Assembly: GCA_002435785.1 (NCBI GenBank)
Contig: DIUC01000036.1
Coordinates: 1 to 47,851, forward strand
Direction of reading: 5' to 3'
Origin: Saprospiraceae bacterium UBA6168
GTDB taxonomy: Bacteria; Bacteroidota; Bacteroidia; Chitinophagales; Saprospiraceae
Length of the DNA stretch: 47,851 bases
In this document: piece after piece, positions 7,654 to 15,498 of the stretch
How positions within the stretch are numbered: position 1 is the first letter of the stretch
Layout: each line of letters begins with the position of its first letter
Translations under genes and position numbers: made by a program
The notes under the pieces: model-generated
Seen by the model: only the letters and a program-made list of their open reading frames with translations
What the model was told of the DNA's origin: nothing
The model's database searches: none

Positions 7654-8961
7654 TTATCCCACCAAAAACCGCCCCGCCCAAACCTTCTCCTCCTGCCTTA
7701 CCACCGCATAAAAAAGCCCGCTACCCAACTGCCCCACTTTAAGACCCAAACTGTTTTCAGTTGAAAAAACCTTCCGCCCAAGGCCGTCGAAAACCTCGAC
7801 CGTGAAATCAGTACCAGCCACCGGCCCTTCCAAGCGTATGAAATCACCCGATGGGTTCGGGTAAAAAGCCAATTTCCCCACTACTTCTTTTTTATCAAAA
7901 ACGCCGCTCGCCCCACAAGCCAGTTCATTGATTTTCACCCAAATATCGTTGTTGAACTCCACAGGGACGGGGCTTCCATTGTCCGGAGCATTGCCCATCC
8001 TGACCACCACCATGCCAGTGCTCGGCACCACGTTCAGGTACTGACCGTTTTTGCCCAAGGCCGAAACCATGTCGGCGGGAGCAGCGGGGAAAAGTGGGCC
8101 GGGGATGTTGATTTGCAAGCCGGGGAGCTTGTAGCTGGGCTGCCCATTCAGCCACCAGAGGTAGCCGTAAGATTCGTTCAGGGCTTGCGAAGAGGTAATC
8201 ATCTGTTGAAAAAAGGCGGGGTCAGTGAGCACGGGCGTGGTGTTCCAGGTGCCGCCATTCTGAACAAGTAGGCCATACCTTGCCATGCTCCTCGGCTTGC
8301 TGAACAGGACATTGTTGTAGTTCGCATACACCCACAGCCCCGAAATGCCTGTCTTCTGGGTCATCCGTTGGTTGAAAAAAAGGTTGAAGTTCTGGCCAGT
8401 AGCTGCTTGCAGCACTTGGTCGAGGAGGGTATAGGGGCCGTTGTGGTAGGCCCAGCGGGTGCCAGCGTCAGCTTTATAGACAAGACAGGTGTCGAGGGTG
8501 CAGAATGCGTCGCCAGTGCCATCGTCGAGTCCGCTGGTCATGTTGAGCTGGTTGCGGATGGTGATGAGCGCTTCCTTGTCGGGCGGGGCGGAAGTCCAGC
8601 CGGTGCCGAGGTAGTCGCTGGTGGGGTCGTTGATGTTGAGCAGGCCCTCTTGCTGCGCAATGCCGACCAATGCTGCCGTCATGCTCTTGCCCGCCGAGGC
8701 CCAGTACCATGCGCTGTCCTGCGTGAAGGTGCCAAAGTATTTTTCCAGCACGATTCGGCCATCTTTGAGGAGCAGGAACGCCTTGGTGTTGTAGGTTTCC
8801 AAAAGGTCGTAGAGCGCTTGGATGTTCTCCTCGCAATAGCCGAGGGAGTCGGGGGAGAGTGTTTCCCAAGAGTTGCCCGTGAGGGGCGGGAAGTAGAGCG
8901 ATTGGGCGTTGGTTTTTCCAAGGAAAAACAACAGGAGGAAAGCGGGTAGGAAAATTTTCAT
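7654..8961 (-). CDS. secreted serine hydrolase (class C beta-lactamase family) with T9SS sorting domain
   Basis: A 435-residue exported enzyme. Signal peptide MKIFLPAFLLLFFLGKTNAQ, then a beta-lactamase/transpeptidase-fold domain with the active-site serine motif SAGK, a YHN motif (YxN) and a KNG third motif. The C-terminal 75 residues start with FYPNPSGDF and end AGRFLVG, as in type A sorting domains, so it is sent across the outer membrane by type IX secretion and anchored or released. The family includes esterases, D-aminopeptidases and amidases; the substrate is not predictable. An open frame extends 23 codons upstream to 9030, but the ATG at 8961 directly precedes the signal peptide. It is divergent from the ABC transporter gene. 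Confidence 0.92.
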   Translation of the reverse strand: MKIFLPAFLLLFFLGKTNAQSLYFPPLTGNSWETLSPDSLGYCEENIQALYDLLETYNTKAFLLLKDGRIVLEKYFGTFTQDSAWYWASAGKSMTAALVGIAQQEGLLNINDPTSDYLGTGWTSAPPDKEALITIRNQLNMTSGLDDGTGDAFCTLDTCLVYKADAGTRWAYHNGPYTLLDQVLQAATGQNFNLFFNQRMTQKTGISGLWVYANYNNVLFSKPRSMARYGLLVQNGGTWNTTPVLTDPAFFQQMITSSQALNESYGYLWWLNGQPSYKLPGLQINIPGPLFPAAPADMVSALGKNGQYLNVVPSTGMVVVRMGNAPDNGSPVPVEFNNDIWVKINELACGASGVFDKKEVVGKLAFYPNPSGDFIRLEGPVAGTDFTVEVFDGLGRKVFSTENSLGLKVGQLGSGLFYAVVRQEEKVWAGRFLVG

Positions 8962-9058
8962 GTTGTGCGTTTTTTGAAAGACGTTTCCGCAGCGGTTTGG
9001 TTTAATGTCCCGCTGGAAACCCGGCCACAAGATAGCCCAGTTCCAGCCTATAAACCCT

Positions 9059-9066
9059 TAACTTTG
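9059..9066 (+). promoter_or_regulatory. candidate -7 element for the ABC transporter
   Basis: TAACTTTG fits TAnnTTTG and is followed by a C, as is common in this phylum. It lies 77 bases before the ABC transporter start. A matching -33 TTG was not found. Confidence 0.4.
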
Positions 9067-9143
9067 CGGCGTGATTTTGAAATGTGGGCGCTATTTCAAC
9101 ACTTTTTTTTCCGATTCAAACAAAAGCATAAACTACTTCCATA

Positions 9144-10922
9144 ATGACGATTGCTGTTTTGTTCCGCCACCTAACACCCTATGTAAAACCCTATCGAAGG
9201 CTGCTCATCGCTACGTTGGTGCTCACTGCCATTGGTTCTTTCGCCGCACAGGTCAACGCATGGATTTTGCGCTACACGGTTGACCATATCAACGAACTGC
9301 TGATGGCAAACAAAACCGTAAAAGACGGGACGGAGCTATTGGTGTTCATAAGTTTGGTGTTGATAGGCAAAGAACTCGTGTACTCCGTTGTGCAGTTTGG
9401 GCAGAAATTTTACGGGGAAAAGCTGCGAATATTTATTTCGAGGGACTTGTCACAGACGATTGTTGAGAGAATCCTCACCTACCGCATGGCATTTTATACT
9501 TCGCCAGACAATGAAAGCGGAAAGTTGCAGACCCGCATAGACTTGGGCATAAGCAGCCTGACCCGGTTGGTGCAGAATTTCTTTATTGATATAATGCCAT
9601 TATTTGCCAACTCATTGGTGGCTTTGATTTTCATGTTCAACGCCAACTTTTATGTGGGTTTGGTGGGGCTTGCCATATTGCCCATCTATTTTTATATCAG
9701 CCAATTGCAAGCCAAGAAATTGGGTGGGTTCAGGCGAAGGATGCGCACGTACCGGGAGAACAAAAGCAACGGCATAATACGGCTTATCGAGTCCATCACG
9801 GTCATAAAGTCCTTTGTGCGGGAACCAATGGAGGCGCAAAAGCACAAAACCATACAGTTTGAAATGACAGAGAATCTGATGCAAACCCGAAAGTTGAGCT
9901 TTCTGTTTGACAGCATTAAAAGCTTCATTGAGCAAAATGGGGTGGTCATCGTCATCATCCTGACCTCCTATTTTGTATTGGGGGGCTTTATGACCATTGG
10001 CGCCATCATGTTTCACATCCTTTTGTTCAACAACGTTTCTGCCCCAATACGTCAACTGCACCGTATTTACGACGAGGTAAATGATGCGCTGATTAATGCG
10101 GAAGGCTATTTCGATATAGTCAGTGCGGAGGAGGAAAAAGAACCGAGCGGTGATTATATACCCGACAAAATTACGGGGATGTTCGAGCTAAAAAACGTCA
10201 ACTTCCAATACCCCAATGGCACACATGCTTTGAAAAATGTGAGCATCAAATTGCAGCCCAATAAGATTACCGCATTGGTAGGCTTGAGCGGAGCAGGCAA
10301 AAGCACCTTGATTAATTTGTTGGACAAATTCTACGAGCCATCTTCTGGGGAGATACTGATGGACGGCGTTGATTTGCAGAAGATTGATACCGCTTTTCTG
10401 AGAAGCCAAATCGGCCTCGTGCTGCAAAAGAACCATATCTTCAATGGCACCATCGCTGAAAACATTCGCTATGGCAAGCCTGACGTGAACCAAGCAGCAA
10501 TAGAATTGGCCGCCCAAAAAGCATCTGTTCACGACCAGATAATACAATTGCCAAAAGGCTATGATTCCAACGCTAACCTATTGTCGGGTGGTCAGCAGCA
10601 GCGCATTGCCATTGCACGGTTGTTTTTAAAAAACCCGCCGATTATCTTTCTGGATGAACCCACGGCCAGCCTTGATGCCATTGCTACTGAACAAATAAAA
10701 GCCAGTATAGATGCCATAAAAATGGGTCGCACTGTCATCATTATATCGCATAGTATTTCGCAAATAATAGATGCCGATACCATCGTGGTCATGGACGATG
10801 GCCATGTAGTGGAGGAGGGGCTGCACCATAGTTTGTTTGACAAGCAAGGTACGTATTACCGCATATTCAGCGCAATGGCCAACTCCTTGAACATCGAAAA
10901 AATATCAAAGACGATGAACTGA
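9144..10922 (+). CDS. ABC transporter, fused permease and ATPase (MsbA/LmrA-like)
   Basis: A 592-residue half-transporter that should work as a dimer in the inner membrane. The N-terminal 320 residues hold six membrane helices of the type IV exporter fold. The ATPase domain follows: Walker A GLSGAGKS near residue 379, signature LSGGQQQR near 478, Walker B IIFLDEP near 500 and the switch histidine in IISHS near 533. The family exports lipids, drugs or peptides. No accessory peptidase domain or cargo peptide gene is adjacent, so the substrate is unknown. Transcribed alone, followed by a 450-base gap. Confidence 0.93.
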   Translation: MTIAVLFRHLTPYVKPYRRLLIATLVLTAIGSFAAQVNAWILRYTVDHINELLMANKTVKDGTELLVFISLVLIGKELVYSVVQFGQKFYGEKLRIFISRDLSQTIVERILTYRMAFYTSPDNESGKLQTRIDLGISSLTRLVQNFFIDIMPLFANSLVALIFMFNANFYVGLVGLAILPIYFYISQLQAKKLGGFRRRMRTYRENKSNGIIRLIESITVIKSFVREPMEAQKHKTIQFEMTENLMQTRKLSFLFDSIKSFIEQNGVVIVIILTSYFVLGGFMTIGAIMFHILLFNNVSAPIRQLHRIYDEVNDALINAEGYFDIVSAEEEKEPSGDYIPDKITGMFELKNVNFQYPNGTHALKNVSIKLQPNKITALVGLSGAGKSTLINLLDKFYEPSSGEILMDGVDLQKIDTAFLRSQIGLVLQKNHIFNGTIAENIRYGKPDVNQAAIELAAQKASVHDQIIQLPKGYDSNANLLSGGQQQRIAIARLFLKNPPIIFLDEPTASLDAIATEQIKASIDAIKMGRTVIIISHSISQIIDADTIVVMDDGHVVEEGLHHSLFDKQGTYYRIFSAMANSLNIEKISKTMN

Positions 10923-11167
10923 GGGAATGTACCTACCAATACGCCACACTTTTATAGCTCACGCCGTCAAGTTTTGTGCATGGGCAGTTGGTTGAAAAAA
11001 GCTGATAAGGGTGAGGAGGTTGATTATCAAATTCACCCACCCTAATCCACCCTGCACAAGATTTGGGGCCACCAAAAATACTGTTGGAAGGGGTTTGAAC
11101 CTTCATGCACCTTCTCTGTTAAGCTATTGGGTTGTACCAACTTTGAGCAGACAGCTCGCCTTTATGA

Positions 11168-11328
11168 GAGGCTGTTTTAAAGCCCCTGACGGACGTAAAG
11201 TCACATCTTTTGAGCGTATGCAGCAGCTATTTTTTAGGCAAGAACCCCCGCTATTGCCATAAAAATGAGCCTTGCCTACACTCAAAATATGCACTTTTCC
11301 ACCTCGCCAGGGGTTTCAAAACAGCCTC
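11168..11328. repeat. 161-bp imperfect inverted-repeat element
   Basis: Two arms of about 60 bases (11168-11227 and 11269-11328) are inverted copies with a loop of about 41 bases. The outer 24 bases match at 21 positions. Both arms contain GCTGTTTT, CCCCTG and TTTTGAG in the same order. A third, single arm lies at 60-99. It could be a MITE/REP-like element or encode a structured RNA. The rest of 10923-11374 shows no gene. Confidence 0.7.
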
Positions 11329-11374
11329 TGACGAACCATTGCGCTCATCACATCACAAATGACAGCATTTTCGC

Positions 11375-12550
11375 ATGGTAACTCCAAAATATGACGTGGT
11401 TGTAATTGGCTCCGGCCCAGCCGGGGCCACTACCGCACGAATTGCTGCCGAACAGGGCCTGCTTGTGCTGCTGTGCGACAAGAAGCAAGAACTGGGAGCG
11501 CCCATCCAATGCAGTGGGGCAGTGAGCAGGCATGGATTGGAGTCCGCAGGGGTGGTCCCTTCCGACGAGTTTGTGCTGGAAGCCATTTATGGGTTCGGCG
11601 TTTACAACGGGGCGGGGGAAAGCACGATACTGGACTATCGGCAATTCAAGCCGGACGAGTATGGAGAGGGCGAAGGCCGCAAGCCGCTTGGCTATGTGGT
11701 GGACCGCCGCCGCTTCGACCGCTGCTTGATGACGATGGCGGAAAGGGCGGGCGTGAATGTCATGCTGAAAACGGAAGCGCTGGGTTATCAACCGCTTCCT
11801 TATGGCATCTGCGAGGTGCGGCTACTGCATTTTAACGAAGAAATCAAGGTCCATGCACGGGTGGTGGTGGGTGCCGATGGCCTCCAATCTCAAGTAGGGA
11901 AATGGGCGGGACTGCGTACGCAAATCAAGCTCACGGAGTTGGCCAGTTGCCTGCAATTCGTCGTGGACAAGGTGGAAACTTCGGGGCTGCTTGAAATCGT
12001 GACCGGCCACCGCTGGGCACCGGGCGGCTATGCGTGGGTGTTTCCCAAAGGGCATGGCTACGCCGAAATTGGCCTCGGCGTCATCCGCACCATGACCGCC
12101 ATGAACGCTCGTCAGCACCTCGACGTTTTCATCAAGCAGTCGTTTTTCAGGGAGCGTTTCAGCGATAGCCGAATATTGGAGATACAGGGTGGGGGAGTTC
12201 CGTTGGCCGCCCCGCTAAAGACCCAATATGCCGACAACCTCCTCCTCGTCGGTGACGCTGCCCGCCACGTGAACCCCATCACCGGCGGTGGCATCCACAC
12301 GGCATTGAGCGGCGGCGTGATTGCTGGGATTTTCCTTGGGAGTATTATAAAGGCAGGCATTGAACCCAATAAAATGAACCTCAAAAAATACCAGGACTTG
12401 TGGCTCGAAGAAATGGGAAATAAAATGTGGCAACTATATGGCGTCAAAAAGCATATTTTTGCCACAAAAGATATTGTCCAGCGGGATGATATGCTCTACC
12501 GAACCATGTCCGATTATTTCAGTCCGTACTCGGAGTATAAGAAAATATGA
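11375..12550 (+). CDS. geranylgeranyl reductase family flavoprotein
   Basis: A 391-residue FAD protein of the GGR family, which saturates isoprenoid double bonds (ChlP in plants and cyanobacteria, archaeal lipid GGR). The dinucleotide-binding motif GSGPAGA is at residues 12-18, the substrate-side PIQCSGAVS motif near 47, and the second FAD motif NLLLVGDAARHVNPITGGGI near 288. PIQCSG and the short length look more like the archaeal-type enzymes than plant ChlP. It begins a four-gene same-strand cluster with a ferredoxin, a tocopherol-type methyltransferase and a homogentisate-type prenyltransferase. I infer that it reduces a geranylgeranyl chain on the quinone product or GGPP itself, with the ferredoxin as electron donor. 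Confidence 0.9.
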   Translation: MVTPKYDVVVIGSGPAGATTARIAAEQGLLVLLCDKKQELGAPIQCSGAVSRHGLESAGVVPSDEFVLEAIYGFGVYNGAGESTILDYRQFKPDEYGEGEGRKPLGYVVDRRRFDRCLMTMAERAGVNVMLKTEALGYQPLPYGICEVRLLHFNEEIKVHARVVVGADGLQSQVGKWAGLRTQIKLTELASCLQFVVDKVETSGLLEIVTGHRWAPGGYAWVFPKGHGYAEIGLGVIRTMTAMNARQHLDVFIKQSFFRERFSDSRILEIQGGGVPLAAPLKTQYADNLLLVGDAARHVNPITGGGIHTALSGGVIAGIFLGSIIKAGIEPNKMNLKKYQDLWLEEMGNKMWQLYGVKKHIFATKDIVQRDDMLYRTMSDYFSPYSEYKKI

Positions 12551-12552
12551 TT

Positions 12553-12684
12553 TGTTGAGGTTTAGAGGGGTTGAGAAGGGTTTAGAAGGTTTAGAGGGTT
12601 GAGAAGGTTTAACCGGTTCAAGCGGTTTATTTAGCTCCCCTAACCCTTCTAAACTCCCTAAACCCCTCTAAACCTTCTAAACCT
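12553..12684. repeat. GGTTTAGA phrase repeat, self-complementary
   Basis: The left half repeats GTTTAGAGGG and TTGAGAAGG words; the right half repeats the complementary CCCTTCTAAAC words. The transcript could form a long hairpin between the reductase and ferredoxin genes. It ends a few bases before the ferredoxin ATG and could tune expression of the downstream genes. Confidence 0.75.
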
Positions 12685-12689
12685 AAAAA

Positions 12690-12944
12690 ATGAAACCGCC
12701 CGTCATCTTTCAAATCGGTTGGAATGCCTGCATCAATTGCGGGGCATGTGTGGCTGTGTGCCCACAAGAAGCAGGGTTCATCAGCGATTTTGATACCATT
12801 GCGGTGAACCGACCCTGCGATATTGCCTGTATGGTCTGCGAGGATATTTGCCCCGTTTCCACCATCACGCACTACATAGAATCGGCGTTTGATAATAGCA
12901 ACTTTGGCGCCTTTTCGCCCAAGTTTTACAACCACGACAATTAA
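12690..12944 (+). CDS. 2[4Fe-4S] ferredoxin
   Basis: An 84-residue electron carrier. The first cluster motif is CINCGACVAVCP (residues 14-25) and the second group is CDIACMVCEDICP (about residues 47-59), together eight cysteines for two cubane clusters. Spacing in the second group is CxxxCxxCxxxC, slightly longer than the textbook CxxC start. It lies between the geranylgeranyl reductase and the methyltransferase (6-base gap). In Methanosarcina a ferredoxin next to GGR is known to donate electrons to it, so the same job is likely here. Confidence 0.93.
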   Translation: MKPPVIFQIGWNACINCGACVAVCPQEAGFISDFDTIAVNRPCDIACMVCEDICPVSTITHYIESAFDNSNFGAFSPKFYNHDN

Positions 12945-12950
12945 CCAACC

Positions 12951-13787
12951 ATGAAGCTGAACGAGCGAATCCGCCATTTTTACGATACCTCTACCAAGCT
13001 CTGGCTGGACACCTGGGGCGAACACATGCACCACGGCCACTATGGCGACGATGGGAAGGAAAAAAAAGACCACCAACAAGCTCAGACCGACCTCGTGAAC
13101 AAGCTCTTGCTATGGGGCGATGTGCAAGCGGCCAGCCGGATTCTCGATGCAGGATGCGGCGTTGGCGGTAGCGCAAGGTACTTGGCAAAGTTGTACGGCG
13201 CAAAGGTCAAAGGCTTGACACTGAGTCCCGTACAGGTCACGGCGGCCCAGATTTACAATGAAAAGGCGGGCCTCCAAGACCAAGTGGAAATCGTGGCGCA
13301 GGATTTGCTCACGCTCACGGCCGCCGATGGCCCTTTCGATTTGGTTTGGTCCATGGAAAGCGGCGAGCATATCCCCGAAAAGCAGGCAATGCTGGAGCGG
13401 TTTTACGAAGTGCTAAGCCCGGGCGGGAAATTCCTCATGGCCACCTGGTGCATCCGCCAAGAACCACCCGCATTGCGTCCCGAAGAACAACAGCTATTGA
13501 ACACCATCGGCGAACTGTACCACCTGCCACCGATGATTTCCATCGAAAAATACCGGGAACTTGCCCATGAATTGGGATTCAAGCATGTGCAATCTGCCGA
13601 TTGGAGCGCTGCAGTAGCGCCTTTCTGGAAGGCCGTCATACAATCGGCGTTGAGCTTGCCGAGCATAGTGGGCTTGGTCAGGGCTGGGATACCTGCCATC
13701 AAGGGCGCATGGGCGATGCAGTACATGATAAAAGGCTACCGTATGAACACGCTCAAATTCGGTGTCATTCAAGGCACAAAACCATGA
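12951..13787 (+). CDS. gamma-tocopherol / MPBQ methyltransferase-like enzyme
   Basis: A 278-residue class I SAM methyltransferase. It strongly recalls the gamma-tocopherol methyltransferase group: WGEHMHHGHY near residue 22, the SAM loop DAGCGVGGSARYLAK near 65, GLTLSPVQ near 88, LVWSMESGEHIPEK near 131 and the late motif ADWSAAVAPFWKAVI near 217. In Synechocystis both the tocopherol enzyme and the MPBQ/plastoquinol methyltransferase belong to this group, so either ring position is possible. There is no plastid-type leader. Its stop overlaps the prenyltransferase start by 4 bases (ATGA), showing translational coupling. A sterol or other small-molecule substrate cannot be excluded by sequence alone. 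Confidence 0.88.
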   Translation: MKLNERIRHFYDTSTKLWLDTWGEHMHHGHYGDDGKEKKDHQQAQTDLVNKLLLWGDVQAASRILDAGCGVGGSARYLAKLYGAKVKGLTLSPVQVTAAQIYNEKAGLQDQVEIVAQDLLTLTAADGPFDLVWSMESGEHIPEKQAMLERFYEVLSPGGKFLMATWCIRQEPPALRPEEQQLLNTIGELYHLPPMISIEKYRELAHELGFKHVQSADWSAAVAPFWKAVIQSALSLPSIVGLVRAGIPAIKGAWAMQYMIKGYRMNTLKFGVIQGTKP

Positions 13788-14674
13788 TATTCATCGTCAA
13801 TTTTTTCCGGTTTTCCCGCTTGCACACGGTCATTGGCACCACGTTGAGCATCGTTGCACTGTATATATTGGCGGTGTCGTTTTCTGCGGTTCATGCACAA
13901 GCCATCGGATTGTTGCTCATCACGATATTGGGTTGCCTTGGTGCCAATATATTCATAGTGGGGCTGAACCAAATTACCGACGTGGAGATTGACCGCATCA
14001 ATAAGCCATATTTGCCGCTTGCTTCCGGTGCATATTCCATGCGGACTGGTTATGTGATTATCCTTGTTTCAGTGCTGGTTTCCTTGGCCTTGGCCTTTTA
14101 TTTGGGCAAATATATGTTGCTCACGGTGCTGCTGAGTTTGGTATTGGGCACGGCCTATTCCATGCCGCCATTTCGGTTAAAACGCTTTTATTTTTGGGCT
14201 GCTTTTTGCATCATCGCCGTGCGTGGCCTCATCATCAACCTGCTGCTTTTCCTGCATTTCCATTATAACTTAAACGGCCAGCAAAATATACCTCCCATCG
14301 TATGGTTGCTCACCGCCACTATCTTTGTTTATAGTATTGTAATAGCCTGGTTCAAGGATATACCCGACATGGCTGGCGACCGTCAGTTTGACATCAAGAC
14401 CCTCACCCTGCACTGGGGTGCCAAACAGGTTTTCTTAATTGGCAATGGTCTTATTTCCTTGGTTTATGTCGGATTGGCCATTGCCCCGTTTGCATTCGAC
14501 CTTGCTATCAATCAGCCGCTTTTTTCCATTGCACACCTCGTGTTCTTAGCCGCACTTTGGTTGGCCATCGCCAAGACTAAACTCCAATCCCAGACATCCG
14601 TCCGACAGTTTTACCTCTTCATTTGGATGCTGTTTTTCCTCGAATATTTGGTGTTTGCGGTGGCGGGGTTTTAG
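13784..14674 (+). CDS. UbiA-family homogentisate-type prenyltransferase
   Basis: A 296-residue integral membrane enzyme with 8-9 predicted helices. The first Asp-rich motif is NQITDVEIDRINKPYLPLAS near residue 62, which is very close to homogentisate phytyl-/solanesyltransferases (NQLxDVEIDKxNKPYLPLAS), and the second is KDIPDMAGD near 190. UbiA enzymes for menaquinone or ubiquinone lack the NKPYLPLASG block. The predicted reaction joins a prenyl diphosphate (GGPP or its reduced form) to homogentisate with loss of CO2. The ATG at 13784 overlaps the methyltransferase stop; the upstream open frame from 13601 is antisense-like shadow of the methyltransferase frame. No tocopherol cyclase or HPPD gene is in the window. 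Confidence 0.9.
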   Translation: MIFIVNFFRFSRLHTVIGTTLSIVALYILAVSFSAVHAQAIGLLLITILGCLGANIFIVGLNQITDVEIDRINKPYLPLASGAYSMRTGYVIILVSVLVSLALAFYLGKYMLLTVLLSLVLGTAYSMPPFRLKRFYFWAAFCIIAVRGLIINLLLFLHFHYNLNGQQNIPPIVWLLTATIFVYSIVIAWFKDIPDMAGDRQFDIKTLTLHWGAKQVFLIGNGLISLVYVGLAIAPFAFDLAINQPLFSIAHLVFLAALWLAIAKTKLQSQTSVRQFYLFIWMLFFLEYLVFAVAGF

Positions 14675-14684
14675 GGGTTTGTTT

Positions 14685-14740
14685 GGTAAGCGGTGAATGG
14701 TGAGTGGTAATTGGTAACCGGTAAATGGTGATTGGTGAGC
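14685..14740. repeat. GGTAATTGGTGA-type phrase repeat
   Basis: A run of GGTAA, GGTGA and TGGT words directly after the prenyltransferase stop. Same style as the other phrase repeats in the window but with a different word. No gene is seen between 14675 and 15498 apart from doubtful frames through repeats. Confidence 0.6.
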
Positions 14741-14830
14741 GGGCGGGTGCGTGGAACATGGTCGAACTGCCTTCGGTAAAGAACGTAAGGGCGTCCGGAA
14801 ATACGCAAATAACGAATAGTGGAAGAAATC

Positions 14831-15066
14831 TAAGTTCTTGCAAGTTGTTGTGCGACATGAAGTTGTAACCTTTTTGCCAAATTAAGTTTTGATTCTGAGT
14901 TAAATCCCTAAACAGAGGAGCATGCATTTTTAGAATTTTTCGGGTGTACTTGATTTTAATTTTGACAGTTCTGAATCTATTTTACGCAATATGCAGAAAG
15001 TCAATCAGTTACAACCAAGGGTCCTAACTTCATGTCGCACATCAACTTGCAAGAACTTCATTTCTT
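14831..15066. repeat. inverted repeat with start-codon-bearing arms
   Basis: The plus-strand arm at about 15007-15066 and the minus-strand arm at about 14831-14870 share GTTACAAC, then CTTCATGTCGCACA and CAACTTGCAAGAACTT. Each arm would encode MSHxNLQELxFL if translated. The right arm has an extra 12-15 bases after GTTACAAC. The loop of roughly 140 bases is AT-rich. The minisatellite begins 35 bases after the right arm. Confidence 0.75.
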
Positions 15067-15100
15067 AAATACTACTGAAATCATACTTGCAACAACTGGT

Positions 15101-15331
15101 TCGGCCCCCACCGAATTTCACTCGGCCCCGACCGATTTCCGTTCGGCCCCCACTGAATTTCACTCGGCCCCGACCGAATTTCACTCGGCCCCCACTGAAT
15201 TTCACTCGGCCCCGACCTGTTTTCACTCGGCCCCCACTGAATTTCACTCGGCCCCGACCGAATTTCACTCGGCCCCGACCTATTTTCACTCGGCCCCGAC
15301 CGATTTCCGTTCGGCCCCGACCGATTTTCAC
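15101..15331. repeat. 21-bp minisatellite, 11 units
   Basis: Eleven head-to-tail units of 21 bases built on TCGGCCCC(C/G)AC followed by a GAATTTCAC-like half. In the first eight units a CCC-type unit alternates with a CCG-type unit, giving a 42-base higher period; the last three are all CCG-type. Because 21 is a multiple of three and units lack stops, several frames stay open; one plus frame (15032-15340) would give SAPTEFH heptads after MSHINLQELHF. I do not treat that frame as a proven gene. The units are GC-rich against an AT-rich surrounding. Confidence 0.95.
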
Positions 15332-15455
15332 TCGAAATGACACCGAGAGTGCCAAGGTTCCGGTAATCGAAGCAGGATTTTAATGGATGGAAGATGGGCG
15401 GCGGGGTTGAACATGCCGTTACATCCGGTTTTTGGGAGGAGGAAAGCGGATCATG

Positions 15456-15483
15456 CCTCGTGTTCCGTACCTAAGGCACGAGG
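15456..15483 (-). terminator. possible hairpin after the 15.5 kb lipoprotein gene
   Basis: Arms CCTCGTG / CACGAGG with a 14-base loop, 16 bases past the stop codon on the minus strand. There is no T run, so termination efficiency is uncertain. Confidence 0.4.
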
Positions 15484-15498
15484 GTTGGGTCAACGGCC

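Noticed and set aside
11011..11262. 83-codon plus-strand frame before the reductase gene
   Set aside because: It runs through the left arm of the inverted repeat and shows no protein-like pattern.
11375..14674. Menaquinone or ubiquinone biosynthesis cluster
   Set aside because: The UbiA motif with NKPYLPLAS and the gamma-TMT-type methyltransferase do not fit MenA/MenG or UbiA/UbiE, and no other men or ubi gene is near.
14619..14927. 102-codon minus-strand frame after the prenyltransferase gene
   Set aside because: It is made of the inverted-repeat arm and phrase repeat and overlaps the prenyltransferase end.
15101..15331. CRISPR array
   Set aside because: Units are contiguous 21-mers with no unique spacers, and no cas genes are near.
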